Assembly (NCBI GenBank): GCA_963675935.2
Contig: OY780964.2
Location: forward strand, 372,001-436,000
Direction: 5' to 3'
Length of the DNA stretch: 64,000 bases
Source of the DNA: G963675935 sp963675935
GTDB lineage: Bacteria > Planctomycetota > Planctomycetia > Pirellulales > Thermoguttaceae
Under the pieces are notes generated by a model. That model saw only the letters and a program-made list of their open reading frames with translations. It had not been told where the DNA came from and ran no database searches. The translations under genes were made by a program, and so were the position numbers. Shown piece after piece: positions 1 to 10,900 of this stretch. Every line of letters starts with the position of its first letter. Position 1 is the first letter of the stretch.

Positions 1-2
1 CG

Positions 3-140
3 ATGGCGGAATCCACGCCCCAAGGCGTCCCCGGCAACGAATTGCTCCAATTCGCCGGGATCATGAGCCCTTCCGAGGCGGACGAATTTCTTCGCGGCAT
101 CGAAGAGGACTGCGAACGGGTGGACCCCAATGAATGGTAA
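3..140 (+). CDS. Short VapB-like antitoxin (start may lie outside the window)
   Basis: An open frame from an ATG at base 3 encodes 45 residues and ends at TAA 138-140. It overlaps the next frame, which starts at ATG 130 and begins like a VapC PIN toxin. Short acidic proteins overlapping a PIN toxin start are usually antitoxins of the VapB type, whose C-terminal part neutralises the toxin. The visible peptide is acidic at its end (EEDCERVDPNEW) and has no recognisable DNA-binding domain, so it may be only the C-terminal part of a longer antitoxin that starts before base 1. The assignment rests on position, overlap and composition, not on a diagnostic motif. Confidence 0.4.
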   Translation: MAESTPQGVPGNELLQFAGIMSPSEADEFLRGIEEDCERVDPNEW

Positions 141-318
141 ATTCTTGCTCGACACCAATATTGTCGTGGCTCTCTTCAAGGATGATACGGCCGTTCACGA
201 ACTGAGAATCAAGACCATGTCATGGAACCCGCAGTTCGTTCATACGAAAATGCTCGTCATTTCTGCTGGAATCGTGATCCTTTTTCTGTGGATGTTCTAC
301 CGGATGCTCAATCCCTAA
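130..318 (+). pseudogene. Truncated VapC-like PIN toxin
   Basis: The first 28 residues start like a VapC PIN-domain ribonuclease: a beta strand carrying the first catalytic Asp in LLDTNIVVALF. After residue 28 the resemblance stops. A PIN toxin is normally 125-145 residues with further acidic residues near the middle and end, and these are absent. The frame instead runs into a hydrophobic segment (VISAGIVILFLWMFYRML) and stops at 318. An internal ATG at 217 could start a separate 33-residue membrane peptide. The simplest reading is that the 3' part of the toxin gene was lost when other DNA joined at about base 214. No nuclease activity is expected. Confidence 0.55.
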
Positions 319-594
319 TCCAGGCCGTGAAAAGGGGCCGTGAACGCCATGCAGTAGACGGAAGTTAAGCCACACAAGCCGCCTCAAGGCGGAACTACGA
401 ACGACCTCGCAGTTCTCCAGTCCGGGGGGCCCCTTCCTTCGACTTCTGAGCTTGGTAAAATACGTGAGGTAAAGTATGGTAGCTCTCCGATGAAATCGGC
501 CGTTCGGGTGGGTGTCGCACCCGGTGGCCACCATTGCGGAGGGGTTTGCGGCTTTCGGCGCAAGTCGATAAGCGGCAAGCACTTACAGATACAC

Positions 595-665
595 TGGGGA
601 ATAGTGTAACGGCAGCACGAGTGACTCTGGATCACTTAGTCAAGGTTCAAATCCTTGTTCCCCAG
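595..665 (+). tRNA. tRNA-Gln (anticodon CTG)
   Basis: The sequence folds as a cloverleaf. The acceptor stem is TGGGGAA at 595-601 paired with TTCCCCA at 658-664, with G as discriminator base. The anticodon stem is AGTGA/TCACT and its loop CTCTGGA gives anticodon CTG, which reads CAG (glutamine). The T arm is CAAGG-TTCAAAT-CCTTG. The 3' CCA is not encoded and would be added after transcription. A strong intrinsic terminator follows at once. Confidence 0.93.
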
Positions 666-672
666 CTATATA

Positions 673-711
673 AAGCCTTTCGTAGCAATGAGTTGCGAAA
701 GGCTTCTTTTT
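673..711 (+). terminator. Rho-independent terminator of tRNA-Gln
   Basis: A 10-bp perfect stem (AAGCCTTTCG at 673-682 with CGAAAGGCTT at 696-705) encloses a 13-base loop and is followed by a T-rich tract (TTCTTTTT). It lies 8 bases after the tRNA end. Confidence 0.85.
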
Positions 712-751
712 GGTTTGCAAAAAGAAGTCCGGCGGTGCAACCCCGCCGCAC

Positions 752-841
752 CTAGCTGGCAACATCGAATTTGGGACACAGAGTCAGGTGTCCATCATCC
801 TCGCGTTCGACAATCGCCGTGAACTCGCGAATTGTCTTCAT
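752..841 (-). pseudogene. HicB-like antitoxin fragment
   Basis: The minus strand encodes a 29-residue peptide starting MKTIREFTAIVERE and containing DDGHLTLCPKFDVAS, which matches the start of the HicB partial RNase H-like fold. In HicB the DVAS segment is normally followed by QG and a long C-terminal half; here a TAG stop replaces the Gln codon and the sequence then runs into the tRNA terminator region. No hicA is visible. I infer the 5' remnant of a hicAB locus cut at the tRNA-Gln flank. Confidence 0.5.
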
Positions 842-982
842 CGGATCGCTCTTGGACGCAAGGAAAGCGAGTGGCACGACAATGCCAGTATACCCCAGCC
901 TGCTAGCCTGCTATCTGCCGCAAATACCAGGCTGTGTCCAAAACAAACAGGAGCATCATCCATCCCATCGGTTTTTCTTCCG

Positions 983-2464
983 TCAGAAATCCGCGCTGCC
1001 CGGCGTGCGGGGGAACGGGATCACGTCGCGGATGTTCGCCATGCCGGTGATGAACAATAGGATTCGCTCCAGCCCCAGCCCGAAGCCGGCGTGCGGAACC
1101 GTGCCGTAGCGCCGCAGGTCGAGATACCACCAGTAGCTCTCGGGTTCGAGGCCCTGCTCACGCATCCGATCTTCGAGCACGTCGAGCCGCTCCTCGCGCT
1201 GGCTGCCGCCGATGATTTCGCCCACCTTCGGCACCAGCACGTCCATCGCCCGGACCGTCCGGCCGTCGTCGTTCACCCGCATGTAAAACGGTTTGATCGT
1301 GCGGGGATAGTCGTACAAAATCACCGGCCGCTGGAAATGCTTTTCGGTCAGATAGCGTTCGTGCTCGGCCTGGAGATCGTTGCCCCAGCCGACGGGAAAC
1401 TCGAACGTCTGGCCCGACTTCTCCAGAATTTCGACGGCCTCGGTGTACGAAACGCGGAGGAACTCGCTCTCCAAAATGTGCCGGATCGTTTCCAAGACGG
1501 TTTTGTCGATCCGGTCGTTGAAGAACTGCATATCCTCCGGGCACTTTTCCAGCACGTCGCGGAAGATGCGTTTCAATAAACCTTCGGCCAGATCCATGTC
1601 GCCCCAGATGTCGCAAAAAGCCATCTCGGGTTCGATCATCCAGAACTCGGCCAAGTGGCGCGGCGTGTTGCTGTTCTCGGCGCGGAACGTGGGGCCGAAG
1701 GTGTAGCTCTTGCCCAGTCCGCAGGCGAAAATCTCCGCCTCGAGCTGTCCGCTGACCGTCAGGTAGGCGGGGCGGTCGAAGAAATCGAGCGAGAAATCGA
1801 CCCCGCCCTTTGCGTCTTTCTCACTCTTGAGACTATCGTCGCCTTTTGCGTTTTCTTCCGTCCCGTCCGGCAGACGGGACCTACTATCCGCCGCTGCACG
1901 TTTTGGCACGTTGTTCAGATCGAGCGTGGTGACTTGGAACATCGCGCCGGCGCCTTCGCAATCGCTGGCCGTGATCAGCGGCGTGTGGACGTAGAGGAAT
2001 CCGCGTTCCTGGAAGAACTGGTGGATCGAGTTGCACACGCAATTTCGCACCCGGGCGACGGCGCCGAAGGTGTTGGTCCTCGGGCGCAGATGGGCGATGG
2101 TGCGCAGGAACTCGAACGAATGCCCTTTCTTCTGCAAGGGATAGGTGGCAGCGTCGGCCATGCCGTGGACCGTGACCGAGGCGGCCTGCACTTCGGTCGC
2201 TTGCCCCTTGCCGGGCGAAGCCTTCACCAGGCCGGCGACGCTCACGCTTGAGCCGGGCGAGAGCCGCTTGATTTCCGACTCGTAGTTCGGCAGCGCGGCC
2301 TCGGCGAGAATCTGGATGTTGCCGAAGCAGGAGCCGTCGTTGATTTCGAGGAAGCTGAAGCCGGCTTTCGAGTCGCGGCGAGTGCGGACCCAGCCTTGGA
2401 GCGTGACTTCGCGGCCGACGGCGTCGGCTTGGCGTGCGGCGGCAACGGAAATTATCTCGGGCAT
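983..2464 (-). CDS. asnS: Asparaginyl-tRNA synthetase
   Basis: This cytoplasmic class II synthetase joins asparagine to tRNA-Asn using ATP. Residues 18-105 form the OB-fold that reads the anticodon (TLQGWVRTRRDSKAGFSFLEI). Class II motif 2 is at about 260-275 (FRAENSNTPRHLAEFW) and motif 3 at about 460-468 (GFGLGLERI). The protein has 493 residues, about 30 more than a typical AsnRS of 460-465. The excess lies at residues 189-221, a hydrophilic stretch between AMFQVTTLDL and FSLDFFDRPAYL, partly encoded by a palindromic repeat. A region that length-varies in this family is hit, so the enzyme is probably active. The start is ATG at 2464. Confidence 0.95.
   Translation of the reverse strand: MPEIISVAAARQADAVGREVTLQGWVRTRRDSKAGFSFLEINDGSCFGNIQILAEAALPNYESEIKRLSPGSSVSVAGLVKASPGKGQATEVQAASVTVHGMADAATYPLQKKGHSFEFLRTIAHLRPRTNTFGAVARVRNCVCNSIHQFFQERGFLYVHTPLITASDCEGAGAMFQVTTLDLNNVPKRAAADSRSRLPDGTEENAKGDDSLKSEKDAKGGVDFSLDFFDRPAYLTVSGQLEAEIFACGLGKSYTFGPTFRAENSNTPRHLAEFWMIEPEMAFCDIWGDMDLAEGLLKRIFRDVLEKCPEDMQFFNDRIDKTVLETIRHILESEFLRVSYTEAVEILEKSGQTFEFPVGWGNDLQAEHERYLTEKHFQRPVILYDYPRTIKPFYMRVNDDGRTVRAMDVLVPKVGEIIGGSQREERLDVLEDRMREQGLEPESYWWYLDLRRYGTVPHAGFGLGLERILLFITGMANIRDVIPFPRTPGSADF
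1859..1885. repeat. In-frame palindromic repeat inside asnS
   Basis: A GTCCCGTC/GACGGGAC hairpin followed by TAGTAGG-like flank encodes SRSRLPDGT inside AsnRS. The same motif, in the same reading frame, appears in ispA (SRSRLPSGT, from 15939) and in the FecR/LamG gene (SKSRLPSGT, near 61810). Confidence 0.7.
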
Positions 2465-2675
2465 GGCGGAGAGGGGCTAGGGACTGGGGGCTGGAACTGG
2501 GAGCATACGCCCCCGCTTTTGCTTACGGCAGATTGTAGCAGATCGGGGAGGTTGATTTCTACCGGTCTGGCCCCGCATTTTTCAGTGAAAAATGCGTTTG
2601 TTTAGCCGGCGGACTTGTTCGCCGTTCAATCTCGGCGATCTCCGATGGAAACATGGCGAATTATTTCGCCAGCCG

Positions 2676-2776
2676 TTGACTGTCAGGTAATAAATGTCAG
2701 CGTCGTTGGTGATGGAAGCCGCATTCCGCGGGCCGTTGGCCCCCGGCTATTACGACATTATCAATCTGACCGTCAA
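2676..2776 (-). repeat. About 100-bp palindromic element (family B)
   Basis: The element starts TTGACTGTCAG and ends CTGACCGTCAA, so its ends are inverted repeats. Its core is the hairpin CCGCGGGCCGTTGGCCCCCGG. Other copies are at 25812-26080 (interrupted by another element), 37666-37755 and 42277-42383, with fragments at about 20130 and 36000-36070. It is too short to encode anything. The rest of 2465-2908 holds a partial family A repeat near 2603 and a small hairpin (CATGCCCACG/CGTGGGCATG) at about 2781-2807. Confidence 0.75.
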
Positions 2777-2835
2777 TAAAACATGCCCACGACAAGCGTG
2801 GGCATGACCCCCAGAATCCATGATTTGCCAATGTC

Positions 2836-2898
2836 GTACTCCTCACGCTCCGCGTGAGGGTCTGGCCGCTGCAACCTCACGCGGAGCGTGAGGAGTAC
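2836..2898. repeat. Double hairpin GTACTCCTCACGC repeat
   Basis: A 63-bp inverted repeat: GTACTCCTCACGCTCCGCGTGAGG at the left and its reverse complement at the right, each arm being itself palindromic. A near-identical copy lies at 30484-30544 and a single arm at 13025-13048. It lies 10 bp beyond the stop of the BBP7-like gene and could act as a transcript end, although no T tract follows. Confidence 0.75.
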
Positions 2899-2908
2899 AA
2901 ACGATCCG

Positions 2909-4330
2909 TTAGAACCGGAGTTCGCCACCGACATTGATGGCCTGCGCCCAGAAGCTCGACACGTCGCCGGGATACGCCGGGAAGGCCAAGCCGCCGGCGG
3001 TCGGCGGCGGGAAGTTGCGCGGATCGAGGTTCAGATCGACCTGATCGGCGGCCCGCGCCACGGCGCTCCAGTAGAGAACTCGGTAGCCGAGATAAGCCCG
3101 CAAGTTGTTGTTCACCTGATAGCCGAGTTCGAGACCCAACTGCGGGATCAGCGTGAGGCTGTCGGCCTGATACTTGCCGCTGTTGGTGGACCCGGCGAGG
3201 ATTCCGGAGTTGTAGTTTTTCGTCGCTTCGTCCGGGGCCGTGATGGCCGTCGTGCCGTCGATGGTGACGGTCTGATGGTTGTTGCCGATGGCGATCTTGG
3301 TCAAGACATCCAACGACCACCGGCCGCGATACAGTTTGGTTCGCAGGCCGAGTTCACTGCCGTAGAAATGGTTGCTGGCCTTGAAATTGTCGTGGATGAC
3401 GTAGGTGGTGTCGGCCGTCGGCTCGTCGCTCGTATCGCGAAGGTCTTCTGTGACGTTCAAGGAATCTCGCAAATTGTAGTGCCGGAAGCCCACCAAGAGA
3501 TCGGCTCGGCAGCAGTTCAGAAGCGGCGGCCCGCAGGGGTCGGCGCAAGAATCGCATCCGCTGCATGAATCACATGAGCAAATGTTGTAGCTCATCATCA
3601 CGCCGGCCGACCAGAAGGATTCCGAGGCGTTGGCCGAGACCGTGCCCTCGACCACGTCGGGGTAGGCCACCAATTCGCTGGCCTGCTTGCCGGTTTCGGT
3701 GTTGTAGAACGGCCGGGCGAGGATTGTGCTGCCGTTCGAGGTTTGGCTGAATCCGTCGCTGGCGTCGCCGATGGCGAAGTAGTCGAACTCGACGCCCCAG
3801 GTGTGGCAGTCGTCGAGCCACGCGCCGATGGTTCCCTGGTAGCCGGATCGACCTTCGCTAAAGACCGTGCTGTTGCCGAAGAGGATGTTCGTATTCGCGT
3901 AGCCCAAGACGCCCGCCTCTTCGACGGCGGTGCCGCTGGGGCTGGTGGTCACCAGGGGCGGCAGTTTCACGCCGTTGGTCCACCAAATCAGGTAGTCGGC
4001 CCGGAGCCAGAATCGGCCCGGAGGACTGCAAACGGGCAAGCCGCAGAAATCTTCGGCGCAATCACCGCCCTCGGCGGTTTCGGCCTGTGGATGCAACACG
4101 GAAGGCGTGCCGGCCATCGCCGCGCCATTGCCCGGCAATCCCGAATTCGGGGGAACTCCCTGTTGAGGTTGAGGGTTAGCCGGCGCTGACGCCGCCGTAG
4201 GCTCCGGGATCGGGGTAAGTTGCGCATTGGCTGCCGGCTCCCAGGCAGCAGCAGGCTGGTTGCCCAGCCAAAATACTCCGCCGACTGCGAGAATGCCGGC
4301 ACAACAAACCGAGATCAACTTCGTGGTCAT
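2909..4330 (-). CDS. BBP7-family outer-membrane beta-barrel protein
   Basis: The 473-residue protein starts with a clear signal peptide (basic MTTK, hydrophobic core, cleavage near PAAAWEP). A Pro/Ala-rich linker follows, then LRADYLIWWTNGVKLPPLVTT, which resembles the start of BBP7 family beta-barrels common in planctomycetes. The C-terminal half has amphipathic strand-like segments (DLLVGFRHYNLRDSL, GLELGYQVNNNLRAYLGYRVLYW) and ends GGELRF with a terminal Phe, as outer-membrane proteins often do. A Cys-rich stretch lies at about residues 252-273 (CSCDSCSGCDSCADPCG), perhaps a disulfide-rich loop. AGAGGAAG stands just before the ATG at 4330. A surface or porin-like role is inferred. Confidence 0.75.
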   Translation of the reverse strand: MTTKLISVCCAGILAVGGVFWLGNQPAAAWEPAANAQLTPIPEPTAASAPANPQPQQGVPPNSGLPGNGAAMAGTPSVLHPQAETAEGGDCAEDFCGLPVCSPPGRFWLRADYLIWWTNGVKLPPLVTTSPSGTAVEEAGVLGYANTNILFGNSTVFSEGRSGYQGTIGAWLDDCHTWGVEFDYFAIGDASDGFSQTSNGSTILARPFYNTETGKQASELVAYPDVVEGTVSANASESFWSAGVMMSYNICSCDSCSGCDSCADPCGPPLLNCCRADLLVGFRHYNLRDSLNVTEDLRDTSDEPTADTTYVIHDNFKASNHFYGSELGLRTKLYRGRWSLDVLTKIAIGNNHQTVTIDGTTAITAPDEATKNYNSGILAGSTNSGKYQADSLTLIPQLGLELGYQVNNNLRAYLGYRVLYWSAVARAADQVDLNLDPRNFPPPTAGGLAFPAYPGDVSSFWAQAINVGGELRF

Positions 4331-4527
4331 GGCTTCCTCTTGAAGTACTGCCTGTTTCTGGCGATCAGTACGAAATTAGCGAATACAACGACTATCCGCC
4401 TTGTAACGCATCGGCAATTTCGCACGGTGACATTAACTTTAACGACAAGCGTTGTGAGAAAATGGGAAAGACTGGCTGTCTGGATAAAGTTCCTCGCCAG
4501 TCGAGGAAAAATGCCGGTAGCGTGTCC

Positions 4528-4607
4528 GTTTAGCCGGCGAGCTTGCTCGCCGCGAAAAGGCGATAAATTCCGCGAAAAACGCGGCGAACAAGTTCGCCGG
4601 CTAAACG
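4528..4607. repeat. GTTTAGCCGGCGA palindromic element (family A)
   Basis: About 80 bp. Arms GTTTAGCCGGCGAGCTTGC and its counterpart ending TTCGCCGGCTAAAC are inverted, with inner CGCCGCG/CGCGGCG pairing. Other copies: 13071-13148, 15336-15408, 24508-24586, 31968-32036 and 59607-59672, and a partial copy near 2603. All are between genes except 24508-24586, which overlaps the 5' end of a reading frame. Confidence 0.8.
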
Positions 4608-4693
4608 GTGTGCAAAAATGCGGGTTAGTCGGGATTATTCATGGACCGGGGCGTGTCGGCGCAGAGTGCGCGACACTAGCCCGAAGCGCAAAC

Positions 4694-4848
4694 AGGAGAA
4701 CTGCAAAGTCGCATTTTGGGGATAGATGGGAAAAACCGTCATTCTGAGCGCAGCGAAGAATCTCGTTGGCCCACAAGCACTTACGCGATACCACGGAGAT
4801 TCTTCGCTGCGTTCAGAATGACGGTTTCCTGGACTTTGCAGTTCGCCT
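4694..4848. repeat. 155-bp MITE-like element (family C)
   Basis: The ends are inverted repeats: AGGAGAACTGCAAAGTC at the left and GACTTTGCAGTTCGCCT at the right. Inside is a second inverted pair, CGTCATTCTGAGCGCAGCGA with GCTGCGTTCAGAATGACG. A copy of exactly the same length lies at 25878-26032 and an internally deleted copy at 50594-50673. No coding capacity. It stands just before the predicted uvrA promoter. Confidence 0.8.
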
Positions 4849-4867
4849 GGGAAGAATGCCGCGAGGT

Positions 4868-4896
4868 CTGACCCCCGGGTACTATTCTGCTATAAT
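4868..4896 (+). promoter_or_regulatory. Predicted sigma-70-type promoter of uvrA
   Basis: A consensus -10 box TATAAT at 4891-4896 has a -35-like CTGACC at 4868-4873 with a 17-bp spacer. The uvrA ATG is 46 bp downstream. The -35 box lies only 20 bp from the end of the family C element. No LexA-type operator is recognised. Confidence 0.55.
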
Positions 4897-4941
4897 ACAA
4901 GGTTTGCCCGGATATTTACCCCAACCGCTACCGTTTCATTC

Positions 4942-7900
4942 ATGCCCGCTTCCGACATCCTTATACGCGGCGCCCGAGAGCATAACCTCCGAGATGTCGA
5001 TCTGTTGCTGCCTCGAAACAAGCTGATCTGTTTCACGGGGGTCAGCGGATCGGGCAAGAGTTCGTTGGCCTTCGACACGTTGTATGCCGAGGGACAGCGG
5101 CGCTACATGCAAAGCCTGTCGAGTTTCGCCCGGCAGTTTTTGGGCCAGATGCCGAAACCCGACGTCGATTTGATCTCGGGATTGAATCCGGCTATCTCGA
5201 TTTCGCAGAAGGCCGGCGGCCAGAATCCCCGCTCGACCGTGGGCACGATCACCGAGATTTACGATTATCTCCGCGTGTTGTACGCCCGGGTGGGCCGGGG
5301 GCATTGCCCGAAGTGCGGCCGGCCGATCACCGCGCAGAGCCGGGAACAAATCTTGGATCGCATTTCGGCGATTCCCGCCGGTACGCGGTTCCAGATTTTG
5401 GCGCCGCTGGTGCGAGGGCAGAAGGGCGAGCACCGCGACTTGTTCGCCGATCTCTTGAAACAGGGTTTCGCCCGCGCCAGGGTCGATGGCAGCGTCATCA
5501 GCCTGGGCGACAATCTGCGGCTCGACCGTCAGATGCGGCACACGATCGAGGTGGTGATCGATCGTTTGGTGGCCGGCCCGAAGTCGCGCCCGCGTTTGGC
5601 CGAGGCGGTCGAGTTGGCCCTGAAGCTCGGCGGCGGGAATCTTATCGTCGTTGAAGAGAGAAAAGAAGAAGAGGGGGAGAAGGGGAGAGGGGGAGAAGGG
5701 GAGGTAAGGAGACAAGGAGACAAGGAGATTGAGACACAGGGAAATTTGGAATCGTCAGATTCTGTCTCCCACTCTCCCTCCCTCCCACTCTCCCCCTCTG
5801 CGCTGACTTTGTCGGCCCACTACGCCTGCACGCAATGCGGTTTGAGTTTCGAACCGCCGAGTCCGCAGTTGTTCAGTTTCAACGGTCCGCAGGGGATGTG
5901 CCCCGCATGCGACGGGCTGGGGCAAATCTACTCGTTCGATCCCGAACGGCTGATTTCCGATCCCACACGATCGTTCCAGCAGGGCTGCATCGAGCTGATC
6001 GGCGACTGGCAAGAAATGGGCCGCTGGCGCCGGCACATCTATCGCGGAGTCGCCGAGACGTTGGAGCGGAAAAACGACCTTCCGACCGGCACGCTGTTGG
6101 AAACGTCCTGGGAGGAACTCGACCCCAAGCTGCAACACGCCCTGCTCTGGGGCACCGGCGACGAACACATCACGTTCACGTGGCGCGGCGGTCCGTCGGG
6201 CCACAAGTGGGGCGGCACGTACGAGGGCATCATCCCCAAGCTGCTTTCGCAGTATCGCACGACGCAGAGCCGTCCGCAGCGACGCCAGTTGGAAAAGTAC
6301 ATGTGCGTGTTGGATTGCAGCGATTGCGGCGGCCGGCGGTTGAATCCGCAAGCCTGCGCCGTGACGGTCGCCAGCCACGAAGCTGCTTTCGCCGATCGCC
6401 CGGAACGTTCGCTGCCCGATGTCTGCTCGATGGCGGTTTCCGACGCCCTCGCGTTTTTCGGCTCGCTCGACCTCGACGCGACGGGCCAGACCATCGCGGC
6501 CGAAGTGCTCAAGGAAATTCGCGGCCGGCTGCAATTCCTCCAAAACGTCGGCCTCGAATATCTCACGCTCGACCGCACCGCGCCGACGCTCTCCGGCGGT
6601 GAGATGCAGCGCATCCGGCTGGCCGGTCAGATCGGCTGCGGGCTGGTCGGAGTGCTTTACATTCTCGACGAGCCTTCCATCGGATTGCATCCTCGCGACA
6701 ACGACCGCTTGATCGAATCGCTCGTTCGCCTGCGCGATCAGGGCAACACGGTGATCGTCGTCGAGCACGACGAGGACACGATGCGGGCGTCGGACCACAT
6801 CGTCGATTTCGGGCCGGGCCCCGGCGTTCGCGGCGGGCACGTCGTCGCCGCCGGCTCGGTCGAAAAAGTCCAAAACGAGCCGAAAAGCCTGACGGGCCAG
6901 TATCTTTCCGGCAAAAAGCAAATCGCCGTTCCTGAAAAGCGACGCCCGACGACCGACGCGAAACTGGTCGTCCGCAACGCCCGGCACAACAATCTCAAGG
7001 GGATCGACGTCGAGATTCCGCTGGGCGTGTTCGTGTGCGTCACCGGCGTTTCCGGCTCCGGCAAAAGCTCTTTGGTCAATGACATCCTGGTCGAGGCCCT
7101 GCGGCGCGATCTCGACGCGGGCCTCGGAAACCCCGGCGCCCACGACCGCATCGACGGCCTGAAATATCTCGACCGGATGATCGCCATCGACCAGTCGGCG
7201 ATCGGGCGCACTCCGCGGTCGAATCCCGCGACGTACATCAAGTTATTCGACGAAATTCGCTCGCTCTACACGCAACTGCCCGAGTCGAAGGCGAGGGGCT
7301 ACAAGCCGGGGCGGTTCAGTTTCAACGTGGCCGGCGGCCGCTGCGAGGCGTGCGAGGGAAACGGCTCGACGAAGCTCGAAATGGACTTCCTGGCCGACGT
7401 TTGGATGACGTGCCCGGTGTGCGAGGGCAATCGTTTCAACCGCGAGACGCTCCAGGTTCGCTACAAGGGCAAGTCGATCTCGCAAGTGCTCGACATGGAC
7501 GTTCAGGAGGCACTGCGGCATTTCGAGAACATCCCGGCCATTCACCACAAGCTTGAAACGCTGCACGCCGTGGGGCTCGATTACATGAAGCTCGGCCAGG
7601 CGTCGCCCACCCTGTCGGGCGGCGAGGCCCAGCGCGTGAAGCTCGCCCGAGAATTGGTCAAAAAAAGCACCGGACGCACGCTCTACCTGCTCGACGAGCC
7701 GACCACGGGTCTGCACTTCGCCGACATCGAGTTGTTGTTGAAGGTGTTGCACGATTTCGTCGATGCCGGCAACACGGTGCTGGTCGTCGAGCACAACGTC
7801 GAGGTCATCAAGACGGCTGATTGGATTATCGACCTTGGGCCCGAGGGCGGCGCGGCCGGCGGACGCATCGTGGCTGAGGGCACGCCGGAACAAATCGCCG

Positions 7901-10900
7901 CTCGCGGCGCCGCATCGTACACCGGATTGTCGCTGTTGAAATCGCTCGGTCTCGAATCGCTCCACAAAACTCCGGCGGAAAAACCGTCGTCGGTAAAGCT
8001 CCTGTCCACCGACATGATCCGCGTCCGCGGCGCGCGGCAGCACAATCTGAAAAACGTCGATGTCGATATTCCACGCGACCAACTGACCGTCTGCTGCGGG
8101 CCGAGCGGGTCGGGCAAGTCGTCGCTGGCCATGGACACGATCTACGCCGAAGGCCAACGCCGCTACGTCGAAAGCCTGAGTTCTTACGCCCGGCAGTTCG
8201 TCGGTCAGATGCAGAAGCCGAAGGTCGAACACATCGAGGGTCTTTCGCCCGCCGTGGCCATCGAGCAAAAACACTCGGGCCATTCGCCGCGCAGCACGGT
8301 GGGCACCGTGACCGAGATTTACGATTATCTGCGGATTTTGATGTCGCGGCTCGGGCAGCCGCATTGTCCCGCGTGCGACGTGCCCATCGGCAGCCAGTCG
8401 GCCGACGAGATCATCGGCAAGATCATGGCGCATCCGGCCGGCACGAAGCTCTATCTCATGGCCCCGCTCGATATTCGCGTGGGCGAGCGTTACGAAACGC
8501 TTTGGGACGAAACCCGGGCGTCGGGCTACATCCGCGTCCGCGTCGATGGCAAGACCTACTCGATCGACAAGCCGCCCGAAATCGACCGCCGGCGAAAGCA
8601 CAACGTCGAGGTGGTGATCGACCGGGTGACGATTCGGCCGGACGCCCGGTCGCGCATCGCGGGCACGGTGGAAAACGCCCTGTCGCTCGGGCGGGGCGTG
8701 CTGCGCGTGGCCTATCCGAGAGACGACGTGCCGGAAACGCGCTGGCAGGTTGAAACGCACAGCCAGCATTTCGTGTGCGACCGATGCGGGCGGAGTTTCG
8801 AGCCGCTTTCGCCGCACAATTTTTCGTTCAACAGCGTACTGGGGTGGTGCCCGGCGTGCGAGGGTCTCGGCGTGCAGACCGGGGCGAATCCCGCCGCGTT
8901 GTTGCGCGATCCAAAACTTTCGCTCGCCCAGGGCGCGGTCGGCCTGTGGCCCGATGTCGGCAGCCCGATCTTCGCCGCGATGCTCGATGCGTTTTCGCGC
9001 GGCACGGGCGTGCCGCTCGACGTGCCGTTCGAGGAGCTCAGCGGGCGGCATCGACGGCTCGTGTTCCACGGCACGGGAGAGCAGTGGTTCGACGCACAGG
9101 CAAGAGTGGGAGAGGGGGAGAGAGGGAGACGGGGAGATTCTAATGTCAGAAAACAAGGGAAAAATGATACGCTGGAGTCTCCCCCTCTCCCCCTCTCCTC
9201 TTCTCCCACTCTGTCTTCATCCTTCCGTTTCCAATACAAGGGCCTCTATCCCGCGCTCGAGGAAGCGAGCCGGCAATCGCCGGGTTTCCGGGCGAAACTG
9301 GAATACCTGGTCGATGAGGTGGAATGCTCGGTCTGCGGCGGAAGCCGATTGCGCGACGACGCCGCGGCCATGCGGCTGCGCAATCGCACGATCGACGAAA
9401 TGTGCCGAATGCCGCTGGCAAAATTGACGGCGGAAATCGAAGGCTGGAAGTTTTCGCGCGAAGAGCAAAAAGTGGCCGGCGAAGTGGGACGCGAGATTCG
9501 CAACCGGCTGCAATTCCTCGTCGATGTCGGGCTGGAATATCTCACCTTGGCCCGGCCGGCCCCGTCGCTCTCGGGCGGCGAGATGCAGCGCATCCGGCTT
9601 GCGGCCCAACTCGGCAGCGGGCTGTGCGGCGTGCTTTACGTGCTCGACGAGCCGACGATCGGGCTGCACCCTCGCGACAACCGCCGGCTGCTCGACGCCT
9701 TGAAAAAACTCCGCGATCTGGGCAACACGCTGCTGGTGGTCGAGCACGACCGCGAGGTGGTGGCCGCCGCCGACACGTTGCTCGATTTTGGCCCCATGGC
9801 CGGCGCGGGCGGCGGACAGATTGTCGCCCAGGGCACGCCCGAGCAGGTTTCACGCCGCCGCGGTTCGGTCACCGGCCCATATCTTTCCGGAAAGAAGGCG
9901 ATTCCGGTGCCGAAGAATCGGAGGATCGGGGGACGAGAAAAGAAGAGAAGAGGAGAGGGGGAGAAGAGGAGAGGGGGAGATTCCAGCGTTTCGATTTCTC
10001 GCAAATCATCAATCTCCTTGTCTCCCTCTCTCCCCCTCTCCCCCTCTGTTCTCTCCCCCTCTGGTTGTCTCGAAATCCGCGGCGCCCGGCACAACAATCT
10101 GAAAAACATCAACGTGCAAATTCCGCTGGGAACGCTGACGGTCGTCACCGGGCCGAGCGGCAGCGGGAAAAGCTCGCTGGTCGAGGATATTTTGTACGCC
10201 TCGCTGGCCAAGACCCTGCACCGCGCCAAGACATTTCCCGGCGCCCACGACGCAATCAATGGCGTCGAGTTGGTGAACAAGGTGATTCGTGTCGATCAGC
10301 AGGCGCTGGGCCAAACGCCGACATCGAACCCCGCGACGTTCACCGGCGTGTTCGATCTGATTCGCACGCTCTACTCGCAACTGCCCGAGGCCAAGCTGCG
10401 AGGCTACACCGCCCGGCGGTTCAGTTTCAACGTGGCCGGCGGGCGATGCGAGAAATGCGAAGGCGCCGGGCAGCTTTGCATCGAAATGCACTTCCTGCCC
10501 GACGTGTGGGTCGAGTGCGACACGTGCCACGGGCAGCGTTACAATCCCGAGACCCTGGCCGTGCGTTATCGCGACAAGTCGATCGCCGACGTGCTCGACA
10601 TGCCGTGCGGCGAAGCGGTCCGGCTGTTCGAGAACATTCCGAAGATTCGCCGGCCGCTGCAAACGCTCTGCGACGTGGGGCTCGATTACGTCACGCTCGG
10701 CCAGTCGGCGCCCACGCTCTCGGGCGGCGAGGCGCAGCGAGTGAAACTGGCCGCCGAACTTTCCCGGCCCGACACCGGACAAACGCTCTACCTGCTCGAC
10801 GAACCGACCACGGGACTGCACTTCACCGACATCGCCAAGCTGCTCGACGTGTTGAATCGGCTGGTCGATCTTGGCAACACGGTCGTGGTGATCGAGCACA

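Noticed and set aside
712..982. Several overlapping short frames after tRNA-Gln
   Set aside because: Apart from the HicB-like peptide at 752-841 on the minus strand, none has a recognisable motif or a credible start.
2465..2908. Possible small gene between asnS and the BBP7-like gene
   Set aside because: The interval is mostly palindromic repeats; no protein-like frame is present.
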